DNA of 64,000 nt from an uncultured Clostridia bacterium (GTDB lineage Bacteria; Bacillota; Clostridia; Christensenellales; CAG-138), in contig CAMVMM010000002.1 in assembly GCA_947168565.1 (NCBI GenBank), positions 89,766 through 153,765 on the forward strand, given 5' to 3'. Positions 34,713 through 43,594 of the stretch are shown here, piece after piece. The notes beneath the pieces were generated by a model, which was given only the letters and a program-made list of their open reading frames with translations, ran no database searches and had not been told where the DNA came from. The first letter of the stretch is position 1. Each line of letters begins with the position of its first letter. The translations under genes were made by a program, and so were the position numbers.

Positions 34713-35519
34713 ATGAAAAACACGGAAAACGCGGCAAGCATGGCAAATATGGAAAATACAGAAAGCAAGGCCAAAACCTATATCTGCCTCATGGGATTCG
34801 AGCCCTTCGATCCGGAAGAATACTCCGCGCTGTATACAAAGGCGCGGAAATGGTCGCTTGAGAGGACGGTGAACGAGCGCACGAGGATGCAGAGCGCTGC
34901 GGCGGAGCTTGCCTTTCTTGCGGCGGCGAAGGCGGCTCGCGCGGGAGGGCTGCTTTCCGCTTTGGATTGCGAAAACGCCGCGCAGCCGCCCGCCGGGTCA
35001 ATAAGGCGCTTTGAATATGCCTATGCTCAAAACGGCAGGCCCGTGTTGAGCGGCGCGTATATGAGCCTTTCGCACACGGACGGGGCGGCGCTTGCGGCGG
35101 TTTCGTCCGCTCCCGTGGGCGCGGATATAGAGCGCGAAAGGCGCGTGAATCGGAGCGTTGCCAAAAGGATAATGGGCGAACAGGAATATGCGGAGTTTAT
35201 TGCGCTTGGCGAGAGTGAAGGAACCGCCCGAATTCTTGAGTGCTGGACGGCGAAGGAGAGCTCTTTGAAGCTCACAGGCGAGGGCATCGCTGCGGGAATG
35301 GGCAGGATCTGTTACGATTTTGAGGCCGGCACGGTGCTTCGCGCTCAAACGCGGGAGCGCGCGCGGATCATCAGGCTGGATTCGGAGGGTTTTTTTGCCT
35401 GCGTTTGCCAAAAAGAAGCCGCAAAAACCGAAATACTGCGCTTTTGCGGCGCGGATGAGGCGGCAAGGTTCATACTGGGGCAAGCTGCTGAGATAGGAAC
35501 GGCACGGGCAAAGGAATAA
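34713..35519 (+). CDS. Sfp-type 4'-phosphopantetheinyl transferase
   Basis: A 268-residue enzyme that moves phosphopantetheine from CoA to a carrier-protein serine. The Mg-binding GADIERERR (~140) and the WTAKESSLKLTGEGI helix (~180-195) are the two PPTase signatures, and YMSLSHTDGAALAAVS precedes them. Length and the long spacing between motifs are those of Sfp rather than AcpS. The N-terminal ~20 residues (NTENAASMANMENTES) are repetitive and probably disordered. AAAGGAAAGC precedes the ATG at 34713. No polyketide or peptide synthetase lies nearby. Confidence 0.9.
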   Translation: MKNTENAASMANMENTESKAKTYICLMGFEPFDPEEYSALYTKARKWSLERTVNERTRMQSAAAELAFLAAAKAARAGGLLSALDCENAAQPPAGSIRRFEYAYAQNGRPVLSGAYMSLSHTDGAALAAVSSAPVGADIERERRVNRSVAKRIMGEQEYAEFIALGESEGTARILECWTAKESSLKLTGEGIAAGMGRICYDFEAGTVLRAQTRERARIIRLDSEGFFACVCQKEAAKTEILRFCGADEAARFILGQAAEIGTARAKE

Positions 35520-35573
35520 GCAAACAGACGAACAGACGAACAGACGAATGGACACAATCGATCGAGCAAGAAT

Positions 35574-35610
35574 CAGCCGCCTCGGAAACTGCTCCGAAGG
35601 CGGCTGTTTT
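35574..35610 (+). terminator. Terminator after the phosphopantetheinyl transferase gene
   Basis: CAGCCGCCT (35574-35582) pairs with AGGCGGCTG (35598-35606), followed by TTTT. It lies between convergent genes and may also stop the metallophosphoesterase transcript. Confidence 0.75.
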
Positions 35611-35649
35611 ACAGAGTGAATAATTCGGTTGCTTTGCAGTATGGCCTGC

Positions 35650-36615
35650 TTACGGCCGGTCGGGCAGTATGTCTATCGTCACTATTTCGGGCGGGTTGAA
35701 CACCCTCGGTATCACGCCCTTATAGCCGTCTATGCCCGCACATATCACAAGGTCGGTGCCGTTCACCTTGAAATGCCCCTTGCCGTAGCGCTGAAAGAAG
35801 GCTTCCGAGGCATAGACCGCGCCAAGTCCGAACGGAAGCGCCGCCACGCCGTTGTGCGTGTGTCCGCTGAGCACAAGGTCTATATCCCAGCGATATGGCA
35901 GATCGCTGATAGTGAACGATTTGGGGCGGTGCGAAAGCAGCAGGGTATAGCGGTCAGTATCGCAGAATTCTTTAAGCCATTCAAAAATGGGAAGATACTG
36001 CCCGGCGGTGTAGTAGCGATTGGGATAGGCAAAGGCGTAAAGGCCGCCTATGCGGATGCGCGCGCCGTTCACCTCGATATCCTCATAATTGCGCTCAAGC
36101 ATTTTTGCGCCGGTGGACTCAAAAAGCCGCACAAGCCCCGTGGGCTCTATGCCGCGCACCATCTCGTAGTTTTCGCCAAGCTCAAACTCGGAATAAAGCG
36201 CAGGAAGATCGTGATTGCCAACGGAGAAATAAACGGGAGCTATCGCGCAGAGGCGCTCAAGCAGGCTGCGGAATGCCTCCGCCTCCTCCTCGGTGCAGTC
36301 GCGCTCTATCATGTCGCCGTTTACGGCGATCAGGTCCGGCTGTTCAAGCGCCGTTTTGTCCACCACCTGCTGATTGGTGGGATCGAGCTTTTTGCGGTGC
36401 AGATCGCTGATCATAACTATGCGCACCGATCCGCCGATCTCGGGAGAATCAACGGTATAGCGCGCCACCTCAAGATTGCCGTTTGAAAGCATGGAGATGA
36501 GCGCGGCGGCAGCAAAAGGAGCCGCGATCAAAAGCAGGATCACGGCAGCCTTGAGAATTGTTTTTTTGTTTGCGCGGCGCTTATTCAGCGAAGCAAGCCA
36601 CTCACTCTCGCGCAT
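35650..36615 (-). CDS. Membrane-anchored metallophosphoesterase (YkuE-like)
   Basis: A ~321-residue calcineurin-like phosphoesterase with one N-terminal membrane helix (~20-42) and an outside catalytic domain. Metal ligands appear in order: MISDLHRKK (D, H), VNGDMIE (D), VGNHDLP (N, H), LLLSHRP (H) and LSGHTHNG (GHTH). The DLH and short loops resemble YkuE/LpxH-related enzymes acting on lipids or other phosphoesters at the membrane. The start at 36615 has a weak AAGG site; a TTG at 36639 is an alternative. It stands alone between terminators. Confidence 0.88.
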   Translation of the reverse strand: MRESEWLASLNKRRANKKTILKAAVILLLIAAPFAAAALISMLSNGNLEVARYTVDSPEIGGSVRIVMISDLHRKKLDPTNQQVVDKTALEQPDLIAVNGDMIERDCTEEEAEAFRSLLERLCAIAPVYFSVGNHDLPALYSEFELGENYEMVRGIEPTGLVRLFESTGAKMLERNYEDIEVNGARIRIGGLYAFAYPNRYYTAGQYLPIFEWLKEFCDTDRYTLLLSHRPKSFTISDLPYRWDIDLVLSGHTHNGVAALPFGLGAVYASEAFFQRYGKGHFKVNGTDLVICAGIDGYKGVIPRVFNPPEIVTIDILPDRP

Positions 36616-36682
36616 ATACCTTGGGCAGCTGTTCAGCAAAAAAGAGAATTACCTTTCAAAAAATAAGAATATGCTCGAAGGC

Positions 36683-38572
36683 TCAGCCCTTTGAGGGCTC
36701 GTGATAGGTTTTTACTATGCGCTTCACCTCGTCGCGTATGCGGGGGGAATTCTTCTCGCATAGATCGTGCAGCCTCTTGAGGCCCGCCGTGAATTCCTTT
36801 TCGTCCACGTCGATGGGATGGCCGATGTAGATAAGCTCGTTGTCGGTCTTGGTCATGCCCTCCTCGTCCATCAAAAGCTCCTCGAAGAGCTTTTCGCCGG
36901 GGCGCAGGCCCGTATAGGTTATATGAATATCCACGTCGGGCTCAAAGCCGGAAAGCTTTATCATATTGCGCGCAAGCTCGTCTATGCGCACGGGCTTGCC
37001 CATATCCAGCACGAAGATCTCGCCGCCCTTGGCGTAGGCGCCCGCCTGAAGCACCAGCGAAACCGCCTCGGGTATGGTCATGAAATAGCGGATAATATCG
37101 CGGTGGGTCACGGTCACGGGGCCGCCCTGCTCTATCTGCTTTTTGAAAAGCGGGATCACGGAGCCGTTTGAGCCAAGCACGTTTCCAAAGCGCACGGCAA
37201 CGTATTCCGTTTCGGAATGATTGTTCATGGTTTGAACTATCATCTCGCAGATGCGCTTGCTCGCGCCCATGACGTTGGTGGGGTTCACCGCCTTGTCGGT
37301 GCTGATAAGCAGCATTCGCTTTGCGTGGTATTCGTCCGCAGCGCGCGCCACGTTCAGCGTGCCGAACACGTTGTTTTTAATGGCCTCGTTGGGGCTCACC
37401 TCCATGAGCGGCACGTGCTTGTGCGCCGCCGCGTGGAACACGTAGTCCGGATGATAGGCCTCAAATACGGCGTCAAGCCTGTCCCGATCGCGCACGGAGC
37501 CTATCAGCGCCTCAAGCTTCAGCTCGGGGTATTTGCGCTTGAGCTCCATTTGAATATCGTAGGCATTGTTTTCGTAAATATCGAAAATAAGCAGCGCCTT
37601 GGGCTCGTTTGCGGCTATCTGGCGGCAAAGCTCGCTGCCTATGGAGCCGCCTCCGCCCGTTACCAGGATGGTGCGCCCCTTGACGTAGTCCATGATGCCG
37701 GAAAGATCGACCTTCACGGAATCGCGCCCAAGCAGGTCCTCTATCTGAACGTTTCGCATCTGGCTGATGCTGACCTCGCCGTTTGAAAGCTGTATAAGGC
37801 TGGGGATTATGCGCAGCTTGCAGTCGGTTTCACGGCAGATGTCTATTATTTCCCTGCGCTGGATATTGGTGGCGGAGGGAATGGCTATGATTATCTCCTC
37901 TATGGAGCGCTTTTTAACCGTTTCAAGGATCTTATCGCGCCCGCCGACTATGCGAACGCCCATCAGATGCTGCCCCCATTTGGAGGGGTCGTCGTCAACT
38001 ATGGCAATTATTTTATTATCGGCGTTTTTGCTTGCCTGAAGGTCGGTAAGCGTGATAAGGCCGCTCCTGCCCGCGCCTATGAGCAGCGTTCTTCTGCCGC
38101 CGCGGTTCGTGTGGAGCCAGTTTCGCCTCAGAAGCCTGTATGAAAAGCGGATGGCGATTATCATTGCGGCAAGCAGTATGCCGTTGAGCACGTGGTAGCT
38201 CATCGGCATTTTAAGCTTGAACAGCTTCATTAAAATGAAGCTTAACACGTCCACCACCACGCAGGCCGCCAATATATGCAGCGCTTCGTCGAATGAGGCG
38301 TATTCCCAAAGGCTGTTGTACAGCTTGAAGAGCGCAAAAACCGCTATGCCTATAACGAGGTAGAGCGGCGTAAAGCGCAGCGCGTTTGAAAGGTAGGTGC
38401 TTTTGGCAAGCGAAACGAAATCAAGATTGGCATCGAGCACAAGCGCCAAAAACGACGCCGCCGATAGCGCTATGATATCCGCAAGAATAAGGAGCAGTAC
38501 GCGCCAAACCCTTGTGGACACCTTGCGCCTCTGCGGTTTGTATGCAATGGTCGGAGCCTTGTATTCCTTCAT
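36683..38572 (-). CDS. FlaA1/CapD-type nucleotide-sugar dehydratase (membrane)
   Basis: A 629-residue polysaccharide-synthesis protein. Four membrane helices lie within residues 25-150; a first Rossmann domain follows (LLIGAGRSG, ~160), then the catalytic SDR domain from ~295 with ILVTGGGGSIGSELCRQI. The active site is STDKAVNPTNVMGASKR (~425), where Met replaces the usual SDR Tyr, as known for the C4,C6-dehydratases FlaA1 and PglF; HKHVPLMEVSPNEA precedes it. It would act on a UDP-HexNAc at the membrane. No glycosyltransferases surround it, so the pathway partner is elsewhere. A promoter is visible at 38729-38759. Confidence 0.93.
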   Translation of the reverse strand: MKEYKAPTIAYKPQRRKVSTRVWRVLLLILADIIALSAASFLALVLDANLDFVSLAKSTYLSNALRFTPLYLVIGIAVFALFKLYNSLWEYASFDEALHILAACVVVDVLSFILMKLFKLKMPMSYHVLNGILLAAMIIAIRFSYRLLRRNWLHTNRGGRRTLLIGAGRSGLITLTDLQASKNADNKIIAIVDDDPSKWGQHLMGVRIVGGRDKILETVKKRSIEEIIIAIPSATNIQRREIIDICRETDCKLRIIPSLIQLSNGEVSISQMRNVQIEDLLGRDSVKVDLSGIMDYVKGRTILVTGGGGSIGSELCRQIAANEPKALLIFDIYENNAYDIQMELKRKYPELKLEALIGSVRDRDRLDAVFEAYHPDYVFHAAAHKHVPLMEVSPNEAIKNNVFGTLNVARAADEYHAKRMLLISTDKAVNPTNVMGASKRICEMIVQTMNNHSETEYVAVRFGNVLGSNGSVIPLFKKQIEQGGPVTVTHRDIIRYFMTIPEAVSLVLQAGAYAKGGEIFVLDMGKPVRIDELARNMIKLSGFEPDVDIHITYTGLRPGEKLFEELLMDEEGMTKTDNELIYIGHPIDVDEKEFTAGLKRLHDLCEKNSPRIRDEVKRIVKTYHEPSKG

Positions 38573-38728
38573 TTAATAAAACCCTTCCCGGAAAAACCTT
38601 AGAGCTTAGCTTGAGTTACACTAAAAAAAGCGTATGCGTTTATCGTGCGCGTGCCGAAAAGCCCGATCCGCCCCAAAACAAGCGGAAAGCGCACGAAACA
38701 TCGCTTTTTTGCCTAACATCTGCCTAAC

Positions 38729-38759
38729 ATTATAATTTAAATCGGCTCCTCTTGTCAAT
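38729..38759 (-). promoter_or_regulatory. Candidate promoter of the FlaA1/CapD-type gene
   Basis: TTGACA on the minus strand (38754-38759) and TATAAT (38729-38734) are 19 bp apart, a little long. The -35 is one arm of a palindrome shared with the divergent ileS promoter. Confidence 0.5.
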
Positions 38760-38771
38760 AATTATTGACAA
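38752..38771. repeat. 20-bp perfect palindrome joining two divergent -35 boxes
   Basis: TTGTCAATAATTATTGACAA is a perfect palindrome; each arm supplies a TTGACA box, one for ileS and one for the FlaA1/CapD-type gene. It could be an operator or only the result of back-to-back promoters. Confidence 0.7.
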
Positions 38772-38793
38772 AGTTTTGAGTATGCAATATAAT
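38765..38793 (+). promoter_or_regulatory. Promoter of ileS
   Basis: Full consensus: TTGACA (38765-38770), 17 bp, TATAAT (38788-38793). Transcription would start near 38800 and run into the T-box leader. Confidence 0.88.
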
Positions 38794-38799
38794 AATGAA

Positions 38800-39126
38800 A
38801 ATGCCGTACGCTGCGCTTCTTGGCGCGGATGCGGCGAATATACAGGCTTTGATCGGGACAGGGCATGCCCACAGCCTCTTTAAGAGAGCCGCCGGACGGT
38901 GCGAGGCGGCAGGGGTCGGGCAGGGCTATCACCCGTGAGCTTCGTTCGTGAAGCCGCAGAAGGTTTTTCTGCGGTGCGTAGCGTTCGGCGGCTGCCGCCG
39001 TTACCGGCTCGGAGTGCGGAAGGGCGCGTTTTTCGCGGGCTTTTCCGAATTCGGGTGGTACCGCGGTTTCGATCGCCCCGATGGGGGGCGGTCGTTTGTT
39101 TTTCGGTTTATTAAAGTATTTTTACA
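38800..39126 (+). promoter_or_regulatory. T-box leader, isoleucine specifier, controlling ileS
   Basis: Stem I shows the AGAGAG bulge sequence (38883-38888), the GGTGCGAG loop (~38898-38905) and, on its 3' side, the specifier ATC at 38928-38930 followed by ACCCGTGAGC. The antiterminator T-box sequence GGGTGGTACCGCG is at ~39053-39065, and a terminator stem (CGATCGCCCC, from 39070, with GGGGGGCGGTCG) is followed by TTTGTTTTT. Uncharged tRNA-Ile would pair with ATC and the UGG-binding bulge to allow read-through. Confidence 0.9.
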
Positions 39127-39144
39127 TTGGAGGATAAACACAGA

Positions 39145-42100
39145 ATGTACAAAAAGGTTTCAACTTCCCTTGACTTTGTGCCGAGAGAGAAGGAAATACT
39201 GGAATTTTGGAAGCAGAACGGCATCTTTGAAAAATCCGTGAAGCAGTCCGAGGGCAAGCCTGCCTACACCTTCTACGACGGCCCGCCGACGGCGAACGGC
39301 AGACCCCATATCGGGCACGTGCTCACAAGGGCCATGAAGGATATAATTCCGCGCTATCGCACCATGAAGGGGTACGACGTGCTGCGCAAGGCGGGCTGGG
39401 ATACCCACGGCCTTCCCGTTGAGCTGGAGGTGGAAAAGGCGCTGGGGCTGGACGGCAAGGAGCAGATAGAGGGCTACGGCGTGCTTCCGTTCATTGAAAA
39501 ATGCAAGGAATCCGTTTGGAAATACAAGGGCGAATGGGAAGAGATGAGCGACGAGGTGGCGTATTGGGCGGATATGGAAAAGCCCTACGTCACCTATCAC
39601 GACGACTATATCGAGTCCGTATGGTGGGCGCTCAAAACCATAGACGAAAAGGGGCTTTTGTATAAGGGCCATAAGATAGTGCCCTATTGCCCGCGCTGCG
39701 GCACCGCGCTTTCAAGCCACGAGGTCGCGCAGGGCTATAAGGACGTGAAGGAGGTTTCCATCTTCGTCACCTTCCCCGTGAAGAAGGACGACGATCATCC
39801 GCAGCTTGACGGCAGCGAGGAGCTTATCGCGTGGACCACTACGCCGTGGACGCTGCCCTCAAACGTGGCGCTCTGCGTGAACGCGGACGAGGACTACGTT
39901 ATAGTTAAAAAGGATGAGCGCAAATTCGTGCTTGCCAAGGCGCTTGTGGAAAGCGTGCTGGGCGAGGGCACGAGCGAGCTTGCCTGCATGAAGGGCTCTG
40001 AGCTTGTGGGGCTTGAATACGAGCCGCTCTTCGATTTTCCCGTGAATCACAGGGGCAAAAAGGGCTGGCGCATCGTTTCCGATCCCTACGTTACCCTTAC
40101 GGACGGCGCGGGCATAGTTCACATCGCGCCCGCCTTCGGTGAGGACGACGCAAAGGTCGGCAGGGAATGGGAGCTGCCCTTCGTTCAGCTTGTGGACGCG
40201 CGCGGCAGGCTCACCGGCGGCACCCCGTGGGACGGCGTCTTCGTTAAAAAGGCTGATAAGCCGATAATCGAGGAGCTGAGAGCGAGCGGCAAGCTTTTGA
40301 AGGAGCTTCCCTATGAGCACAGCTATCCCTTCTGCTGGCGCTGCGACACGCCGCTCATCTATTACGCAAGGGAAAGCTGGTTTGTGAAAACCACCGCCGT
40401 GAAGGAGCGGATGATCGAAAACAACCGCAAAATCAACTGGATACCGGAGTCCATCGGCGAGGGCAGGATGGGCAATTTCCTTGAAAACGTTATAGATTGG
40501 GGCATAAGCCGCGAAAGGTACTGGGGCACTCCGCTGCCCGTGTGGATGTGCGAATGCGGGCATTATCACGTGATGGGCAGCCGCGAGGAGCTTCGCAAAT
40601 ACGCTCCCGAGGTGCCCGAGGATATAGAGCTGCATAAGCCCATGCTCGATCCCATCACCTTCAAATGCGAAAAATGCGGCGGCACCATGCGCCGCGAGCC
40701 CGTGGTGATCGACTGCTGGTTCGACAGCGGCTCAATGCCCTTTGCGCAGTGGCACTATCCCTTTGAAAATAAAGAGGAGTTCGAGCGCAGGTTCCCGGCG
40801 GATTATATCAGCGAGGCGGTGGATCAGACCCGCGGCTGGTTCTACACGCTCTCCGCGCTCTCCACCATACTTTTCGATAAGCCCGCGTTTAAAAACTGCA
40901 TCGTGCTTGGGCTTGTGTGCGATAAGGACGGCAAAAAGATGAGCAAGCACGTGGGCAACGTCGTGGCCCCGGCGGACGTGCTCACCAAGCAGGGAGCGGA
41001 CGCGGTGCGCTGGTATTTCTACACCGCCTCAAGCCCCTGGCTGCCCAGCCGCTTCAGCGGGGACGCCGTGAGCGAGCAGCAGCGCAAGTATATGGGCACC
41101 CTTTGGAACACCTACGCCTTCTATATCCTCTACGCGGATATAGACGAGTTCGATCCCACCAGGCACAGCCTGAAGAGGGAAAACCTTTCCGTTATGGATA
41201 AATGGCTGCTTTCAAGGCTGAATACCCTCATTAGGACCGTGGACGGCGACCTTGAAAAGCTCAAGATAACCGAGGCAGGCAGGGAGCTGAACCGCTTTGT
41301 GGACGATCTTTCAAACTGGTACGTTCGCCAGGGCAGGGAGCGCTACTGGGGCAAGGTGATGACGGCGGACAAGGAGGCGGCGTATATGACGCTTTACACC
41401 GCGCTTGAAACGCTTTCCAAGCTCACCGCGCCCTTCACCCCCTTTATGGCGGAGCAGATCTATCAGAACATAGTGCGCACCGTGGATCCTTCCGCGCCGG
41501 AAAGCGTGCATCTTTGCGATTTCCCCGTGTGCGATGAAAGCTTCATCGATTCGGAGCTTGAAAGGAGCATGGACGATATTCTGCGCGTGGTCACGCTCGG
41601 CAGGGCCGCAAGAAGCCTTGCAAACATCAAAAACCGCCAGCCCCTCTCGGAAATGTTCGTTCAGGGAGTGGATGAGCTGCCCGAAATGTATACCGAGATC
41701 ATCGCGGGCGAGCTGAACGTGAAAAAGGTCAGCTACGTTAAGGACGCCTCCTCCTTCATCAGCTACCGCGTGAAGCCGCAGCTCAAAACGCTTGGCCCCC
41801 GCTACGGCAAGGTGTTGCCGAAGATAAATCAGTATCTTGCACAAGATGGTATCGGAAACGAGGTCGTGGCGGCGCACGCAAGCGGCAAGCCCTATGAATT
41901 TGAGGTGGACGGCACGGCCGTTTCGCTGAATGAGGACGACGTGCTGGTGGACACCGTTAAAAAGGAAGGCTTCGCCACGGCGGGCGACAACGGCGTTACC
42001 GTGGTTTTGAACACGCTGCTCACCCCGGAGCTTATCGAGGAGGGCTACGTGCGCGAGCTTATCAGCAAGGTGCAGACAATGCGCAAGGAGGCGGATTTTG

Positions 42101-42285
42101 AGGTTACGGATAAGATAATCCTCACCGTTTCCTGCGGCGAGGAGCTGCTTGCCGCGCTGGACAGGCATTCCGACGAGATAAGAACCGCAACGCTCTCCAC
42201 GCTGCTTGAGTTCGGCGAGCCGAGCGGCATAGTGAAGGATTGGGACCTGAACGGCGAAAAGGTCACTATCGGAATCAGGCGCTGA
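39145..42285 (+). CDS. ileS: Isoleucine-tRNA ligase, long (type 2) form
   Basis: A 1046-residue class I synthetase charging tRNA-Ile. HIGH is at residues 55-58 in PTANGRPHIGH, the editing domain with LIAWTTTPWTLPSNVAL follows near 235, and the second motif is KMSKH near 597. The length, the AYTFYDGPPTANG opening and the C-terminal part (ending in VTIGIRR, no C-terminal zinc finger) place it in the eukaryote-like type 2 group, which is typically less sensitive to mupirocin. The ATG at 39145 follows GGAGG; a TTG at 39127 would start inside the ribosome site. Regulated by the T-box upstream. Confidence 0.96.
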   Translation: MYKKVSTSLDFVPREKEILEFWKQNGIFEKSVKQSEGKPAYTFYDGPPTANGRPHIGHVLTRAMKDIIPRYRTMKGYDVLRKAGWDTHGLPVELEVEKALGLDGKEQIEGYGVLPFIEKCKESVWKYKGEWEEMSDEVAYWADMEKPYVTYHDDYIESVWWALKTIDEKGLLYKGHKIVPYCPRCGTALSSHEVAQGYKDVKEVSIFVTFPVKKDDDHPQLDGSEELIAWTTTPWTLPSNVALCVNADEDYVIVKKDERKFVLAKALVESVLGEGTSELACMKGSELVGLEYEPLFDFPVNHRGKKGWRIVSDPYVTLTDGAGIVHIAPAFGEDDAKVGREWELPFVQLVDARGRLTGGTPWDGVFVKKADKPIIEELRASGKLLKELPYEHSYPFCWRCDTPLIYYARESWFVKTTAVKERMIENNRKINWIPESIGEGRMGNFLENVIDWGISRERYWGTPLPVWMCECGHYHVMGSREELRKYAPEVPEDIELHKPMLDPITFKCEKCGGTMRREPVVIDCWFDSGSMPFAQWHYPFENKEEFERRFPADYISEAVDQTRGWFYTLSALSTILFDKPAFKNCIVLGLVCDKDGKKMSKHVGNVVAPADVLTKQGADAVRWYFYTASSPWLPSRFSGDAVSEQQRKYMGTLWNTYAFYILYADIDEFDPTRHSLKRENLSVMDKWLLSRLNTLIRTVDGDLEKLKITEAGRELNRFVDDLSNWYVRQGRERYWGKVMTADKEAAYMTLYTALETLSKLTAPFTPFMAEQIYQNIVRTVDPSAPESVHLCDFPVCDESFIDSELERSMDDILRVVTLGRAARSLANIKNRQPLSEMFVQGVDELPEMYTEIIAGELNVKKVSYVKDASSFISYRVKPQLKTLGPRYGKVLPKINQYLAQDGIGNEVVAAHASGKPYEFEVDGTAVSLNEDDVLVDTVKKEGFATAGDNGVTVVLNTLLTPELIEEGYVRELISKVQTMRKEADFEVTDKIILTVSCGEELLAALDRHSDEIRTATLSTLLEFGEPSGIVKDWDLNGEKVTIGIRR

Positions 42286-42441
42286 GCGAAGGCTGCTCGG
42301 CGATATAGAAGAATCCAAACCCCCGCCGTGTGTGCGGTATGCGCGGCAAAGGCTATGCGCCGTTTTGCATTCGCGGCGGGGAAAGGTAAGGTTAAGTGTA
42401 AGGGTAAGAAAATACCCGCTTTCAGGGGGAGGAAGGCTTTT

Positions 42442-43515
42442 ATGAAGCTGAAAACTGATGATCGGGGCGGAAAAAACGGCCTGCGGCGCGGAAAATGGCT
42501 GCGCCGTGCCTGCGCTTGCTGCGCTTTTGCTGCGCTCACGGCGCTTTTCGCCTGCTCCGGCGGCGCGAGCGAGGCGGCGCAGGCGGCGTTTGATCGCGGC
42601 GCGGCGGCGTACAATTCCTGCGATATGGAAGCGGCAAAGCAGGCGTTTGCGGAGTGCTGCCGGCTGGACGGCGCATTGTATGAGGACGCAAAAAAATATC
42701 TGGACGGCATAGCGGAGTACGAAAGGCTGTATCTGCAGGGCGTTTCGGCGTATGAAAGGGGCGATTACAATGCCGCCTCATCCGCGTTTCTGGGCATCAA
42801 GGGCTATTTGAACAGCGAGGATTATCTAAACAGCATCGACGGCCTGAAGGATGAATACGACTCCGCGGTCAGGCTGTATGAGGCGGGCGAATATCTAAAG
42901 GCGAGGGCGGAGTTTCTGCGCCTTGGGGACTATCAAAGAGCCGCCGCCTATGCCGCGAATATCGACTCCATGATAGGGCTTTACAACGAGGGCATAAGGC
43001 TTATGAACCGCAGCAGCTTTCAAAATGCGGCCCGCGCCTTCACCGCGATAAACACGCGTTTTCTTGATTCGGATGAAATGCTTCTGCTGTGCGAGCGTAT
43101 GCGCGGCAGCGAAACGGTGAAGCTTGGCGAGTTTATTCACGGCTACACGCAGGAATACGGCGGTGAAAGCAGGCTTTACGGCGGCAGCTTCGGTCTGTTT
43201 TTTGAATTGAAGGACAGCAGGGGGCTGATAATCTCCGGCGCGATGGACGAAAGCGGGGTCGTGCGCCGCATTTCCTTCTGCGTTTCAAGGGAGCTTGCCT
43301 CCATACTCGGCCGTGCGGAGGTGGAAAGCACCTTTGCGCACTGCATCCGTGCGCTGAACCCAAGCCTTGCCGCGCACGCGGGCATTCTTTCCGGCATTTC
43401 GGATTTTCTGACGGAGCAGGGCAGAATGTACGGCTCGATGCGCGTTCACCTTGGCTCGGGGGAGGACGGTATGACCGTGCTCACCGCTGAGTACGAACCG
43501 CAGGGCTTGAGCTGA
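42442..43515 (+). CDS. Lipoprotein with TPR-like repeats
   Basis: A 357-residue protein. After a basic, twin-Arg-containing start comes a hydrophobic segment and a lipobox TALFAC. Four ~36-residue repeats follow (AFDRGAAAYNSCDMEAAKQAF; YLQGVSAYERGDYNAASSAF; YDSAVRLYEAGEYLKARAEF; YNEGIRLMNRSSFQNAARAF), each of a TPR-like helix pair, then a C-terminal alpha/beta domain of ~130 residues that I do not recognise. It should be a surface scaffold. GGGGGAGGAAGG precedes the ATG; the upstream frame to 42328 is rejected for lack of a site. Confidence 0.75.
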   Translation: MKLKTDDRGGKNGLRRGKWLRRACACCAFAALTALFACSGGASEAAQAAFDRGAAAYNSCDMEAAKQAFAECCRLDGALYEDAKKYLDGIAEYERLYLQGVSAYERGDYNAASSAFLGIKGYLNSEDYLNSIDGLKDEYDSAVRLYEAGEYLKARAEFLRLGDYQRAAAYAANIDSMIGLYNEGIRLMNRSSFQNAARAFTAINTRFLDSDEMLLLCERMRGSETVKLGEFIHGYTQEYGGESRLYGGSFGLFFELKDSRGLIISGAMDESGVVRRISFCVSRELASILGRAEVESTFAHCIRALNPSLAAHAGILSGISDFLTEQGRMYGSMRVHLGSGEDGMTVLTAEYEPQGLS

Positions 43516-43544
43516 GCGCAGCCCGAAACGCGGCCCCGGGTATA

Positions 43545-43573
43545 TTTACAAGCGCGTGCAAAAATGGTATAAT
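43545..43573 (+). promoter_or_regulatory. Promoter of the DtxR-type regulator
   Basis: TTTACA (43545-43550), 17 bp, TATAAT (43568-43573), 20 bases before the start codon region. Confidence 0.75.
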
Positions 43574-43594
43574 ATCCGCGAGGGAGGTGATTTC

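Noticed and set aside
41311-42318. Minus-strand frame of 335 residues opposite the ileS 3' end
   Set aside because: It mirrors the coding frame of ileS and has no domain, promoter or ribosome site.
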